From contig NZ_JANHLE010000010.1 of NCBI RefSeq assembly GCF_028682475.1, positions 62,001 through 126,000 of the forward strand: a stretch of 64,000 nucleotides of DNA, written 5' to 3'. Within the stretch, counting starts at the first letter, position 1. The number at the start of each line of letters is the position of its first letter. The DNA is from Pseudomonas putida. GTDB lineage: Bacteria; Pseudomonadota; Gammaproteobacteria; Pseudomonadales; Pseudomonadaceae. The notes below the pieces were generated by a model that saw nothing but the letters and a program-made list of their open reading frames with translations, had not been told where the DNA came from and did no database searches. Both the position numbers and the translations under genes were made by a program. Shown piece by piece: positions 37,741-47,800 of this stretch.

Positions 37741-37861
37741 ACGCCACTGGTCGGCTCCTCTTCACCGTTGATCCCCTGAAATTTTTTTCTGCTTGCCAAA
37801 GCCAGGCGCTGCGGGGCTCTGGCGCCTGCATTTCAGCCTGGCACTGAGTTGCCTCGACAAG

Positions 37862-37878
37862 TTGGCATTTCAATTGCC
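37862..37878 (+). promoter_or_regulatory. Putative sigma-54 promoter for hutU
   Basis: TTGGCATTTCAATTGCC has TGGCA and TTGC with exact 10-nt spacing between GG and GC. It is about 97 bp upstream of hutU, directly before the HutC palindrome. Published work on Pseudomonas hut genes reports sigma-54 dependence through CbrAB/NtrBC, which agrees. Confidence 0.7.
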
Positions 37879-37882
37879 TATG

Positions 37883-37896
37883 CTTGTACATACAAG
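37883..37896. promoter_or_regulatory. HutC operator at the hutU promoter
   Basis: CTTGTACATACAAG (reverse complement CTTGTATGTACAAG) matches the known P. putida Hut repressor operator. It begins 5 bp past the -12 element, so it would cover the transcription start. Confidence 0.85.
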
Positions 37897-37974
37897 TAAA
37901 GATGTGTTTGTATAAGCACCATCACACACCCAATGCCTGGGTTGGTTTGGACTGATCGCTTAGGAGCCATTTCC

Positions 37975-39654
37975 GTGACTGACAACAACTTCAAAAAATT
38001 CCGTGACGTCGAAATCCGCGCTGCCCGCGGCAACAAGCTCACCGCCAAGAGCTGGCTGACTGAAGCGCCGCTGCGCATGCTGATGAACAACCTCGACCCG
38101 GAAGTCGCAGAAAACCCGAAAGAACTGGTGGTTTACGGTGGTATTGGCCGTGCCGCACGTAACTGGGAGTGCTACGACAAGATCGTCGAGAGCCTGACCA
38201 ACCTCAACGAAGACGAAACCCTGCTGGTGCAGTCGGGCAAGCCGGTCGGCGTGTTCAAGACCCACAGCAACGCCCCGCGCGTACTGATCGCCAACTCCAA
38301 CCTGGTACCCCACTGGGCCAACTGGGAGCACTTCAACGAACTGGATGCCAAGGGCCTGGCCATGTACGGCCAGATGACCGCCGGCAGCTGGATCTACATC
38401 GGTAGCCAGGGCATTGTTCAGGGCACCTACGAAACCTTCGTCGAAGCCGGCCGCCAGCACTACAACGGCAGCCTCAAGGGCAAGTGGGTACTGACCGCAG
38501 GCCTCGGTGGCATGGGCGGCGCCCAGCCACTGGCCGCGACCCTGGCCGGCGCCTGCTCGCTGAACATCGAATGTCAGCAGAGCCGCATCGACTTCCGCCT
38601 GAGCAGCCGTTATGTCGACGAGCAAGCCAAGGATCTCGATGACGCCCTGGCCCGCATCGCCAAGTACACCGCCGAAGGCAAAGCCATCTCCATCGCCCTG
38701 CTGGGCAACGCCGCCGAAATTCTGCCGGAGCTGATCAAGCGTGGCGTGCGTCCGGACATGGTCACCGACCAGACCAGCGCCCACGACCCGCTCAACGGTT
38801 ACCTGCCTGCCGGCTGGACCTGGGAACAGTACCGCGACCGCGCGCAGACCGAGCCGGCTGCAGTGGTCAAAGCCGCCAAGCAATCGATGGCCGTGCACGT
38901 CAAAGCCATGCTCGAGTTCCAGAAGCAGGGCGTGCCGACCTTCGACTACGGCAACAACATCCGCCAGATGGCCAAGGAAGAGGGCGTCAGCAATGCCTTC
39001 GACTTCCCGGGCTTCGTACCGGCCTACATCCGTCCGCTGTTCTGCCGCGGTATCGGTCCATTCCGCTGGGCGGCGTTGTCGGGCAATGCCGAAGACATCT
39101 ACAAGACCGACGCCAAGGTCAAGGAACTGATCCCGGACGACGCGCACCTGCACAACTGGCTGGACATGGCCCGCGAGCGCATCAGCTTCCAGGGCTTGCC
39201 AGCGCGTATCTGCTGGGTCGGCCTGGGCCTGCGTGCCAAGCTCGGCCTGGCGTTCAACGAAATGGTGCGCAGCGGTGAGCTGTCGGCGCCTATCGTTATT
39301 GGCCGCGACCACCTCGACTCCGGCTCGGTTTCCAGCCCTAACCGCGAAACCGAGTCGATGCAGGATGGCTCCGACGCCGTCTCCGACTGGCCGCTGCTCA
39401 ACGCCCTGCTCAACACCGCCAGCGGCGCGACCTGGGTCTCCCTGCACCACGGTGGTGGCGTCGGCATGGGCTTCTCCCAGCACTCGGGCATGGTCATCGT
39501 CTGCGACGGTACCGACGAGGCTGCCGAGCGTATCGCCCGCGTCCTGCACAACGACCCGGCCACCGGTGTCATGCGTCACGCCGATGCCGGTTACCAGATC
39601 GCCATCGACTGCGCCAAAGAACAAGGCTTGAACCTGCCGATGATCACAGGCTGA
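37975..39654 (+). CDS. hutU: Urocanase (urocanate hydratase)
   Basis: 559-residue enzyme using tightly bound NAD+ as an electrophile to hydrate urocanate to imidazolonepropionate. GTG 37975 with TAGGAG at 9 bp gives the known Pseudomonas N-terminus ([18 protein letters not shown]). Motifs: [32 protein letters not shown] (NAD-binding), and [17 protein letters not shown] near the C-terminus. First gene of hutU-hutH-hutT-hutI-hutG, behind the HutC operator. Confidence 0.97.
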   Translation: MTDNNFKKFRDVEIRAARGNKLTAKSWLTEAPLRMLMNNLDPEVAENPKELVVYGGIGRAARNWECYDKIVESLTNLNEDETLLVQSGKPVGVFKTHSNAPRVLIANSNLVPHWANWEHFNELDAKGLAMYGQMTAGSWIYIGSQGIVQGTYETFVEAGRQHYNGSLKGKWVLTAGLGGMGGAQPLAATLAGACSLNIECQQSRIDFRLSSRYVDEQAKDLDDALARIAKYTAEGKAISIALLGNAAEILPELIKRGVRPDMVTDQTSAHDPLNGYLPAGWTWEQYRDRAQTEPAAVVKAAKQSMAVHVKAMLEFQKQGVPTFDYGNNIRQMAKEEGVSNAFDFPGFVPAYIRPLFCRGIGPFRWAALSGNAEDIYKTDAKVKELIPDDAHLHNWLDMARERISFQGLPARICWVGLGLRAKLGLAFNEMVRSGELSAPIVIGRDHLDSGSVSSPNRETESMQDGSDAVSDWPLLNALLNTASGATWVSLHHGGGVGMGFSQHSGMVIVCDGTDEAAERIARVLHNDPATGVMRHADAGYQIAIDCAKEQGLNLPMITG

Positions 39655-39721
39655 TCTGCGGTAAATGGTTGATACTGATATCTATGCAGGCGCATACGCC
39701 TCACGAGTACGGAGCATTAAC

Positions 39722-41254
39722 GTGACTGAATTGACCCTGAAGCCCGGCACCCTGACCCTGGCTCAGCTGCGTGCGATCTACCAGCAGCCGGTAACCCTCA
39801 AGCTGGATGCCAGCGCCGATCAGCAGATCGACGACAGCGTCGCTTGTGTCGAGCAGATCCTCGCGGAGAACCGCACCGCCTACGGCATCAACACCGGTTT
39901 CGGCCTGCTGGCCTCGACCCGCATCGCCAGCCATGACCTGGAAAACCTGCAGCGTTCGCTGGTGCTGTCGCACGCTGCTGGCGTTGGCCAGCCGATCGAC
40001 GATGCCCTGGTGCGACTGATCATGGTGCTCAAGGTCAACAGCCTGAGCCGTGGCTTCTCCGGGATTCGCCGCAAGGTGATCGACGCGCTGATCGCGCTGA
40101 TCAACGCCGAAGTCTATCCGCACATCCCGCTCAAAGGTTCGGTGGGCGCTTCCGGCGACCTGGCACCGCTGGCGCATATGTCGCTGGTACTGCTCGGTGA
40201 AGGCAAGGCGCGCCACAACGGCCAATGGCTGTCGGCTACCGAAGCCCTGGCGGTTGCCGGTCTCGAGCCGCTGACCCTGGCGGCCAAGGAAGGTCTGGCA
40301 CTGCTCAACGGCACCCAGGCATCTACCGCCTATGCCCTGCGCGGTCTGTTCGAAGGTGAAGACCTGTTCGCCGCCGCCACCTCGATCGGTGCCTTGACGG
40401 TCGAAGCGGTACTGGGTTCGCGTTCGCCGTTCGACGCCCGCATCCATGCCGCCCGTGGTCAACGTGGTCAGATCGATGCCGCCGCCTGCTACCGCGACCT
40501 ACTCGGTGACGGCAGCGAAGTCTCGGCCTCCCACGAAAACTGCGGCAAGGTCCAGGACCCGTACTCGCTGCGCTGCCAGCCACAGGTCATGGGCGCTTGC
40601 CTGACCCAGTTGCGTCAGGCTGCCGAAGTGCTGGTGATCGAAGCCAACGCCGTGTCCGACAACCCGCTGGTGTTCGCTGCCGAAGGTGATGTGATCTCCG
40701 GTGGTAACTTCCACGCCGAGCCGGTGGCCATGGCCGCCGACAACATGGCTCTGGCGATTGCCGAGATCGGTTCGCTGAGCGAGCGCCGCATCTCGCTGAT
40801 GATGGACAAGCACATGTCGCAGCTGCCGCCGTTCCTGGTGGCCAACGGCGGGGTCAACTCCGGCTTCATGATCGCCCAGGTCACCGCGGCCGCACTGGCC
40901 AGCGAGAACAAGGCCCTGGCGCACCCGCACAGCGTCGACAGCCTGCCGACTTCGGCCAACCAGGAAGACCACGTGTCGATGGCCCCGGCCGCCGGCAAGC
41001 GTCTGTGGGAAATGGCTGAAAACACCCGCGGTGTGCTCGCCGTGGAATGGCTGGCCGCCGCCCAGGGCCTGGACCTGCGCGAAGGCCTGAAAACTTCGCC
41101 GAAGCTGGAGCAGGCGCGTAAGGCCCTGCGTGGCAAGGTCGCCTTCTACGAGAAGGACCGTTTCTTCGCGCCGGACATCGAGGCGGCTATCGCCCTGCTG
41201 GCCGAAGGTTCCCTGACCGCGCTGCTGCCGGCCAAGGTCCTGCCTAGCCTGTGA
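39722..41254 (+). CDS. hutH: Histidine ammonia-lyase
   Basis: 510-residue enzyme releasing ammonia from L-histidine to give urocanate, first step of the pathway. GTG 39722 after GGAG gives [12 protein letters not shown], matching P. putida HutH. The self-made MIO cofactor comes from A143-S144-G145 in [29 protein letters not shown] and [14 protein letters not shown] ([10 protein letters not shown]) active-site segments are intact. A REP element follows. Confidence 0.97.
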   Translation: MTELTLKPGTLTLAQLRAIYQQPVTLKLDASADQQIDDSVACVEQILAENRTAYGINTGFGLLASTRIASHDLENLQRSLVLSHAAGVGQPIDDALVRLIMVLKVNSLSRGFSGIRRKVIDALIALINAEVYPHIPLKGSVGASGDLAPLAHMSLVLLGEGKARHNGQWLSATEALAVAGLEPLTLAAKEGLALLNGTQASTAYALRGLFEGEDLFAAATSIGALTVEAVLGSRSPFDARIHAARGQRGQIDAAACYRDLLGDGSEVSASHENCGKVQDPYSLRCQPQVMGACLTQLRQAAEVLVIEANAVSDNPLVFAAEGDVISGGNFHAEPVAMAADNMALAIAEIGSLSERRISLMMDKHMSQLPPFLVANGGVNSGFMIAQVTAAALASENKALAHPHSVDSLPTSANQEDHVSMAPAAGKRLWEMAENTRGVLAVEWLAAAQGLDLREGLKTSPKLEQARKALRGKVAFYEKDRFFAPDIEAAIALLAEGSLTALLPAKVLPSL

Positions 41255-41260
41255 CACTTC

Positions 41261-41318
41261 ATCGCCGGCTTTCGCCAGCTCCCACAGGAACATTGTGGGA
41301 GCTGGCGGAGCCGGCGAT
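41261..41318. repeat. REP pair (type B)
   Basis: Arms 41261-41287 and 41294-41318 (ATCGCCGG...CAGCTCCCAC facing GTGGGAGCTGG...CCGGCGAT), 6-bp loop, imperfect pairing inside. It starts 6 bp past hutH, inside the hut operon. It might stabilise the hutUH part of the message. Confidence 0.82.
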
Positions 41319-41379
41319 GGGCTGCATAGCAGCCCCCTGTCATTGAGCAACACCCCAAGAACAAGAATAAGGACGCGAC

Positions 41380-42789
41380 ATGCAACAAGCAGAAGGGCTC
41401 AAACGCGGCCTGACGGCCCGTCATATCCGTTTCATGGCGCTCGGTTCGGCCATTGGCACCGGGTTGTTCTATGGCTCTGCCTCGGCCATCCAGATGGCCG
41501 GCCCCGCCGTGCTGCTGGCCTACCTGATCGGTGGCGCCGCGGTGTTCATGGTCATGCGCGCACTGGGCGAGATGGCCGTGCACAATCCGGTGTCCGGTTC
41601 CTTTGGCAGCTACGCCAGCACCTACCTGGGGCCGATGTCGGGTTTCATCCTGGGCTGGACCTACGCCTTCGAAATGATCATCGTCTGCCTGGCCGACGTG
41701 ACCGCCTTCGGCATCTATATGGGCTTCTGGTTTCCGGAGGTGGCCCGCTGGATCTGGGTGCTGGGCATCGTCTTCCTGATTGGCGGCCTGAACCTGTGTA
41801 ACGTCAAAGTCTTCGGCGAGATGGAATTCTGGCTGTCGCTGCTCAAGGTCAGCGCCATCGTCGCGATGATCCTGGCCGGCTTCGGCATCATGATCTTCGG
41901 CCTGAGCAACGCCAGTGCCGACAACGCTGTGGGTATCAGCAACCTGTTCGAGCATGGCGGCTTCATGCCCAATGGCATTGGCGGTCTGATCGCTTCGTTC
42001 GCCGTGGTGATGTTTGCCTTCGGTGGCATCGAAATCATCGGTATCACCGCCGGTGAGGCCAAGGATCCGCAGCGCGTGTTGCCCAAGGCGATCAACGCCG
42101 TGCCGATGCGCATCCTGCTGTTCTATGTGCTGACCCTGTTCGTGCTGATGTGCCTGTACCCATGGCCGCAGATCGGCAGCCAGGGCAGCCCGTTCGTGCA
42201 GATCTTCAGTAACCTGGGGATCGGCTCGGCGGCGACAGTGCTGAACATCGTGGTGATCTCGGCAGCAGTGTCGGCGATCAACAGCGATATCTTCGGCGCC
42301 GGCCGCATGATGTACGGTCTGGCCGAACAAGGGCATGCACCGAAGGGCTTTGCGAAAATCTCCCGCCATGGCGTGCCATGGATGACCGTGCTGGTCATGG
42401 GCGCAGCCTTGCTCGGTGGCGTAGTGCTCAACTACCTGATCCCGGAAAACGTGTTCCTGCTGATCGCCTCGATCGCTACCTTTGCGACCGTCTGGGTGTG
42501 GCTGATGATCCTGGTCACCCAGGTCGCCATGCGTCGCAGCATGAGCCGTGAAGAAGTCGCCGAGCTGAAGTTCCCGGTGCCGTTCTGGCCTTATGGTCCG
42601 GCAGCGGCGATTGCCTTCATGCTGTTCGTGTTCGGCGTGCTCGGTTACTTCCCTGATACTCAGGCAGCGCTGCTGGTCGGCGTGGTCTGGGTGCTGTTCC
42701 TGGTCGCCTCCTACCTGCTGTGGTGCAAGCCGCGGGCAGCGAAGGGCGAAGCGCCGCTGGCCCAGGATCCGTCCCAACTTCACCGCTAG
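41380..42789 (+). CDS. hutT: APC-family amino acid permease (histidine, HutT-type)
   Basis: 469 residues, about twelve membrane helices, inner-membrane proton symporter of the amino acid permease family. The N-terminal [31 protein letters not shown] is the family's substrate-binding start. The [16 protein letters not shown] motif and [23 protein letters not shown] are typical of ProY/HutT. Position between hutH and hutI argues for histidine or urocanate-related uptake; the exact substrate is inferred. Confidence 0.88.
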   Translation: MQQAEGLKRGLTARHIRFMALGSAIGTGLFYGSASAIQMAGPAVLLAYLIGGAAVFMVMRALGEMAVHNPVSGSFGSYASTYLGPMSGFILGWTYAFEMIIVCLADVTAFGIYMGFWFPEVARWIWVLGIVFLIGGLNLCNVKVFGEMEFWLSLLKVSAIVAMILAGFGIMIFGLSNASADNAVGISNLFEHGGFMPNGIGGLIASFAVVMFAFGGIEIIGITAGEAKDPQRVLPKAINAVPMRILLFYVLTLFVLMCLYPWPQIGSQGSPFVQIFSNLGIGSAATVLNIVVISAAVSAINSDIFGAGRMMYGLAEQGHAPKGFAKISRHGVPWMTVLVMGAALLGGVVLNYLIPENVFLLIASIATFATVWVWLMILVTQVAMRRSMSREEVAELKFPVPFWPYGPAAAIAFMLFVFGVLGYFPDTQAALLVGVVWVLFLVASYLLWCKPRAAKGEAPLAQDPSQLHR

Positions 42790-42804
42790 AAACGGAGACA
42801 TTGC

Positions 42805-44010
42805 ATGAGAACCCTCTGGCAGCACTGCCATGTGGCGAGCATGGCCCAAGGCACTTACTCGATCATCGAGGATGCGGCGATCGTTACCAGTGCCGGCCAC
42901 ATCGAGTGGATCGGCCCGCGCCAGTCGCTGCCAAGCCTGAGCGCTGACAGGACCGTGGACCTGGGCGGCGCCTGGGTTACCCCGGGGCTGGTCGATTGCC
43001 ATAGCCACGCGGTGTTCGGCGGCAATCGCAGCAGCGAGTTCGAGCAGCGCCTGCAAGGGGTCAGCTATGCCGAGATCGCCGCCCAGGGCGGCGGTATTGC
43101 CAGCACCGTACGGGCGACCCGCGCGGCCAGTGAAGATGAACTGTTCGCCAGTGCCCGCCAGCGGGTCCAGGCGTTGATGCGCGATGGCGTCACCACTCTG
43201 GAGATCAAGTCTGGCTACGGCCTGGACCTGGCCAACGAGCGCAAGATGCTCAAGGTCATTCGCCGCCTCGGCGAAGAGTTGCCGCTGACCGTGCGCAGTA
43301 CCTGCCTGGCCGCCCATGCCTTGCCGCCGGAGTACAAGGACCGGGCTGACGACTACATCAGCCATATCTGCGACGAGATGCTCCCGGCCCTGGCGGCCGA
43401 GGGGCTGGTCGATGCCGTCGATGCGTTCTGCGAATACCTGGCGTTTTCCCCGGCGCAGGTCGAGCGCGTGTTCATCAAGGCCCAGGCGCTGAAACTGCCG
43501 GTCAAGCTGCATGCCGAGCAACTGTCGTCGCTGGCCGGCTCCAGCCTGGCGGCGCGTTACCAGGCGCTGTCGGCCGATCATCTGGAGTTCATGACCGAGG
43601 ACGATGCGCTTGCCATGGCGGCAGCCGGTACGGTGGCGGTGCTGTTGCCGGGTGCGTTCTACTTCCTGCGCGAAACCCAGCTACCGCCGATGGAGGCCTT
43701 GCGCAAGCACGGGGTGAAGATCGCCATCGCCACTGACCTCAACCCCGGCACCTCGCCGGCGCTGTCGCTGCGACTGATGCTGAACATGGCCTGTACCCTG
43801 TTCCGCATGACCCCGGAAGAGGCTCTGGCGGGCGTCACCACCCATGCCGCCACTGCGCTGGGACTGGGCCACAGCCATGGCTCGCTGGAAGTCGGCAAGG
43901 TCGCGGACTTTGTCGCCTGGCAGATCGAGCGTCCGGCGGACCTGTGCTATTGGCTGGGCGGCGACCTGCCCAAGCGGGTGGTGCGTCTGGGCCGCGAAAT
44001 TTTCAATTGA
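42805..44010 (+). CDS. hutI: Imidazolonepropionase
   Basis: 401-residue metal-dependent amidohydrolase opening imidazolonepropionate to formiminoglutamate. Ligands in [11 protein letters not shown] (H66, H68), [26 protein letters not shown], and [11 protein letters not shown]. It begins 15 bp after hutT, and hutG follows closely. Confidence 0.97.
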   Translation: MRTLWQHCHVASMAQGTYSIIEDAAIVTSAGHIEWIGPRQSLPSLSADRTVDLGGAWVTPGLVDCHSHAVFGGNRSSEFEQRLQGVSYAEIAAQGGGIASTVRATRAASEDELFASARQRVQALMRDGVTTLEIKSGYGLDLANERKMLKVIRRLGEELPLTVRSTCLAAHALPPEYKDRADDYISHICDEMLPALAAEGLVDAVDAFCEYLAFSPAQVERVFIKAQALKLPVKLHAEQLSSLAGSSLAARYQALSADHLEFMTEDDALAMAAAGTVAVLLPGAFYFLRETQLPPMEALRKHGVKIAIATDLNPGTSPALSLRLMLNMACTLFRMTPEEALAGVTTHAATALGLGHSHGSLEVGKVADFVAWQIERPADLCYWLGGDLPKRVVRLGREIFN

Positions 44011-44020
44011 AGGAGCGCCT

Positions 44021-44824
44021 ATGGACAAGGTACTGAGCTTTCACCAAGGCAGCCTGCCGCTGCTGATCAGCATGCCGCATGCCGGCCTGCGTTTGACGCC
44101 GGTGGTCAAGGCCGGGCTGGTGGCGCCGGCGCAGAGCCTGCCCGATACCGACTGGCATATCCCGCAGCTGTACGATTTTGCCCGCGAGCTGGGGGCCAGC
44201 GTGGTGGCCGCCGAGTACTCGCGCTTTGTCATCGACCTGAATCGCCCGGATGACGACAAACCGCTATATGCCGGTGCTACCACCGGCCTGTATCCAGCCA
44301 CCCTGTTCGAGGGTGAACCGCTGTTCCAGGCGGGCAAGGAGCCGTCGGCAGAAGAACGGGCGGAGTACCTGGAGGGGATCTGGCGCCCTTATCACGACAC
44401 GATCCGTCGTGAGCTGGCGCGCCTGCGCGAGCAGTTCGGTTACGCACTGCTGTGGGATGCCCACTCGATCCGTTCGCACATCCCGCACCTGTTCGAAGGC
44501 AAGCTGCCGGACTTCAATCTCGGCACCTTCAATGGCGCCAGTTGCGATCCGCAGCTGGCCGAGCGTCTACAGGGCGTCTGCGCCGAAGCGGGGCAATACA
44601 GCCATGTGCTCAATGGCCGCTTCAAGGGCGGGCATATCACCCGTCACTATGGCGACCCGGCCAACCACATCCATGCAGTGCAGCTGGAGCTGGCGCAGAG
44701 TACCTACATGGAAGAGGTCGAGCCGTTCAGCTATCGCGAGGACCTGGCGCAGCCGACCCAGGTGGTGTTGCGGCAATTGCTGGAAACCACGCTGGACTGG
44801 GCTAAAGGCCGGTATGGCAAATGA
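44021..44824 (+). CDS. hutG: N-formylglutamate deformylase HutG
   Basis: 267-residue hydrolase giving glutamate and formate, last step of the pathway. ATG 44021 after AAGGAGCGCCT. Motifs: LISMPHAGLRLTP, DTDWHIPQLYDFARELGASVV, YSRFVIDLNRP, LWDAHSIRSHIP and FKGGHITRHYGDP. The open frame further upstream is the end of hutI in another frame. Confidence 0.96.
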   Translation: MDKVLSFHQGSLPLLISMPHAGLRLTPVVKAGLVAPAQSLPDTDWHIPQLYDFARELGASVVAAEYSRFVIDLNRPDDDKPLYAGATTGLYPATLFEGEPLFQAGKEPSAEERAEYLEGIWRPYHDTIRRELARLREQFGYALLWDAHSIRSHIPHLFEGKLPDFNLGTFNGASCDPQLAERLQGVCAEAGQYSHVLNGRFKGGHITRHYGDPANHIHAVQLELAQSTYMEEVEPFSYREDLAQPTQVVLRQLLETTLDWAKGRYGK

Positions 44825-44832
44825 GGGATGAA

Positions 44833-44857
44833 GCCCGCCCGTCCTCGACGGGCGGGC
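44833..44857. terminator. GC-rich hairpin between hutG and the NEL gene
   Basis: A perfect 11-bp stem, GCCCGCCCGTC (44833-44843) with GACGGGCGGGC (44847-44857), and a 3-nt loop. It lies in the 55-bp gap between convergent genes. No T tract, so termination is only probable. Confidence 0.55.
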
Positions 44858-44879
44858 GGGGATTGCCCGGTACCCGTGT

Positions 44880-47800
44880 CTAGTCCTGGCGTCTGCCGGC
44901 CTGGTTGGTCAGTTCGCGGAGCAGGGCTTGCTCCTGGTTTTGCAGGTTATCCCTGAGTATCTGCAGGGAAGGCTCCAGTGCTTCGATCGAATCATCCGGA
45001 TGTTGCTCAAACAGCCGGCGTTCCTCCTCACGGTAGGTATTGGTGATTGCTTCGAAGCGTTCGGCATGGGTATCGCGCAGGTAACTCTCCCAGAGCCTGA
45101 AGCTGGCCGCGAACTGCAGGAACGACTCTCCGTCTTCGGCCTCGCGGATCCGCCTTTCAACCCTTTCGAGTTCCCCCCGCTGCAGCCTGACGGCGCTTTC
45201 ATACAGCATATGGTCAGCAGGGGCAGGCAGATCCAGCACGGTGGCCAACCTGCGGTGGTAGGCCAGCCGCAGTTCTGCCTCGTCTCTGTCGTTTGCTAGC
45301 TCACGCGCGATGTTGTCAAGTTCCCGCTGGCGGTACAGACGGCGGGTTAACTGATACATGTACTGGTCGTGGTTGGCCCCGGGTATGGCCATCTCCACCT
45401 GCCTTATCAGCAGTTGCTCCTCGATCTGTTTGAACACCAGGAGTGCGCCATCGTGGCAGGTTTTCGAAGAGGCCCCGTCTTGAGCCATGCCATTGAAAAG
45501 CTGGCGCTGATCGCTGTTGTCTGCCGCCATGTCCAGTACTCGCCAGACCCGGTCAATGAATTCGGGTCTGGACGAATGGGTGCGGTAGGGGGCTGACTGC
45601 GACAAGCGTCCGACCAGCCCCAGCAGATCCTCGGCATCAGCGCTGTGCTCGAGCACTTGCCACTGGCTTCTATGGGCCGTGCGCATCTGCTCCGAGCCCT
45701 GTAACCAGCGTTCGACATTCGGCACATCCCCGGGCAGCCAGGGGACTGGACTATGGCGATGGGCGCTTGCCGCACTGCCGACGCTGCCTGGGCTGCTGCC
45801 TGGCGAGCTGTCGTCGCTGCTGAAGTGGTAGTCGAGCGGTTGCAGGTTGAGGATTTCCAGCGGCAGATCCATGTCGAAGGTATAGCTTCGATGACGGCCC
45901 TGGGAGAGGTGGGCTCGTTGCATGGTCTCGTGGCTCAGCGGATTGCCGGTGAGTGAGATGGAGGTAAAGCCATCGTCATTTTCCGGGTTGCTCAGGATCG
46001 GCTCGGGAAGCTCGGTCAGCAGGTTGTCGTCCAGCGCCAGCACATACAGGGGCATCAGGTCGCTCAACCACGCAGGCCAGCTCTGCAGCCCGACGTTGCG
46101 CAAATACAGACGATGCAGTGGCCGACTGAACTCGATCGAGCTTGGCAGGGCCGGGCTGAAGCGGTTACCGGACAGGTCCAGGGCAATCAGGCCACGCATG
46201 CGGGCCAGGTCGTCGATGACCGCTTGATCGACCACCAGGCCTTGCTCGCGAAGGTTCAACTCGCGGATCCCGGCGGCGTCGACCAGTGCCGATGGCAGGG
46301 TGCGCAGAGGCTGCACATGCCCTTCGAGGGTCAGTGAGCTGAGCGCCGGGAAGCGCCGCAGCAATTGATTGAGTTGCCCAGTGGACGCGTTGACGCGCCT
46401 GAGCCTGAGGTGTTCAACATAACCGTAGAAAAAGCCCGGCAAGCGTGAAGGAAAGTCACTCAGTGACAGGTCTTCAAGGTGCAATGGGAACAGGCTGGCA
46501 CCGCGCACCCGTTGCTCCCAGAAGTCGAGGATCACCTCGGCGAGCTGGGTTCGCGAGCGTATGGTTTCGTTGCTCAGCGGCGCTGACGAGCTTGAGCTGT
46601 TCGCCCACTGGTACACCGCTTCGCGCAACGCCTGGCGCTCGTCTATCAACGCCAACAGGCGCTCTTCGATGGCCAGTGGGAGCGCCAGATTGAAACTGAA
46701 TCTGCGCGCTTGCCCATCCTGGCTGAGGTACATGTCGCGCAGCTGGGCCGGGAAAATGGCATTACCGTCCAGAGACACCAGTGTCTGGTGGTCGGGGTCG
46801 ATGTCGTTGTTTACCAGGAACTCAGGCACCACGGTGAAGTTGTTGCTGCGCAGCGAAACTTCGCCGATTCGTTCCAGTGCCTGACTGTCCAGCCAGGCAG
46901 GCCAGCTGGCAAACCTCATGCGCTCCAGGCCAAGGCGCTGCAGCTGCCAGTCGGGCAGACGCAAGGGCAGGTCTGGCGCCAAGGTATTGCCACTCAGATC
47001 CAGGCGGCCAAGGTGTTGGCGTGTGGCCAGCTGTTCGAAGCTTTGCGCTGTCAGCACAAGGTTCTGGTTGATGAATCTCAGCTCTGTCAGGTGGGGAAAG
47101 CTTCTGACGATCAACTCAAGACTGCTGGAGAGCTCGGAAGCTGCTGCGTTGGCACTGTAGGGGCGCTCGATCTCCAGTCTTTCAAGGAGGGGGAAGTGCT
47201 GGAAGAGATTGCTCAGCTGAGCCTCGAACTGCGCCCAGCCGAGGGAACCATCCGCCGAGTGATCGAGTGACAGGTTGATCAGCTGTAGATGCCGGGTGCG
47301 TGCCGCAATGAAGTCCGGCAGGTGCTGGGGGAACTCGGCGATGAATGTGTGCTGTAGACGTAAAGGCCGCAGCGCTTGGTTGAGCTCTGGCACTGCGCTG
47401 TGGAACCATTGTTGCCAGAGGACCGCTTCGATTTCCTGCCTGCTGGATTCGCGGCTGGCCAGGTCGGCAATTGTCCCCGGGCCTGCGCGCCATTGATCCA
47501 CGCTGTCTTGCAGCTCCTGGCGTTCAGCGATCAATTGCCTGATCCGGTCCTGGATCTGCGCTGCTGACCTGCCGTCCTGTTGCAGCCTTGCCAGAATCTG
47601 CTCGGCCGAGACCGTGATCCGTTGCGGTAGCCCGCTGTCGTTGATCTGGGCCAGCAGCATGTTTCGGCTCAGTGCCCCACCGATGTTGCCATTGCCGCTC
47701 AAGGGGTAGCCGAGACGTCCATCGGCCAGGCGCATGGGCGATCTGAAACCGGGACGTTGCATGCCCAGAATCTTGCGCAGGCGCCAGCGGGGCAGCAGAG

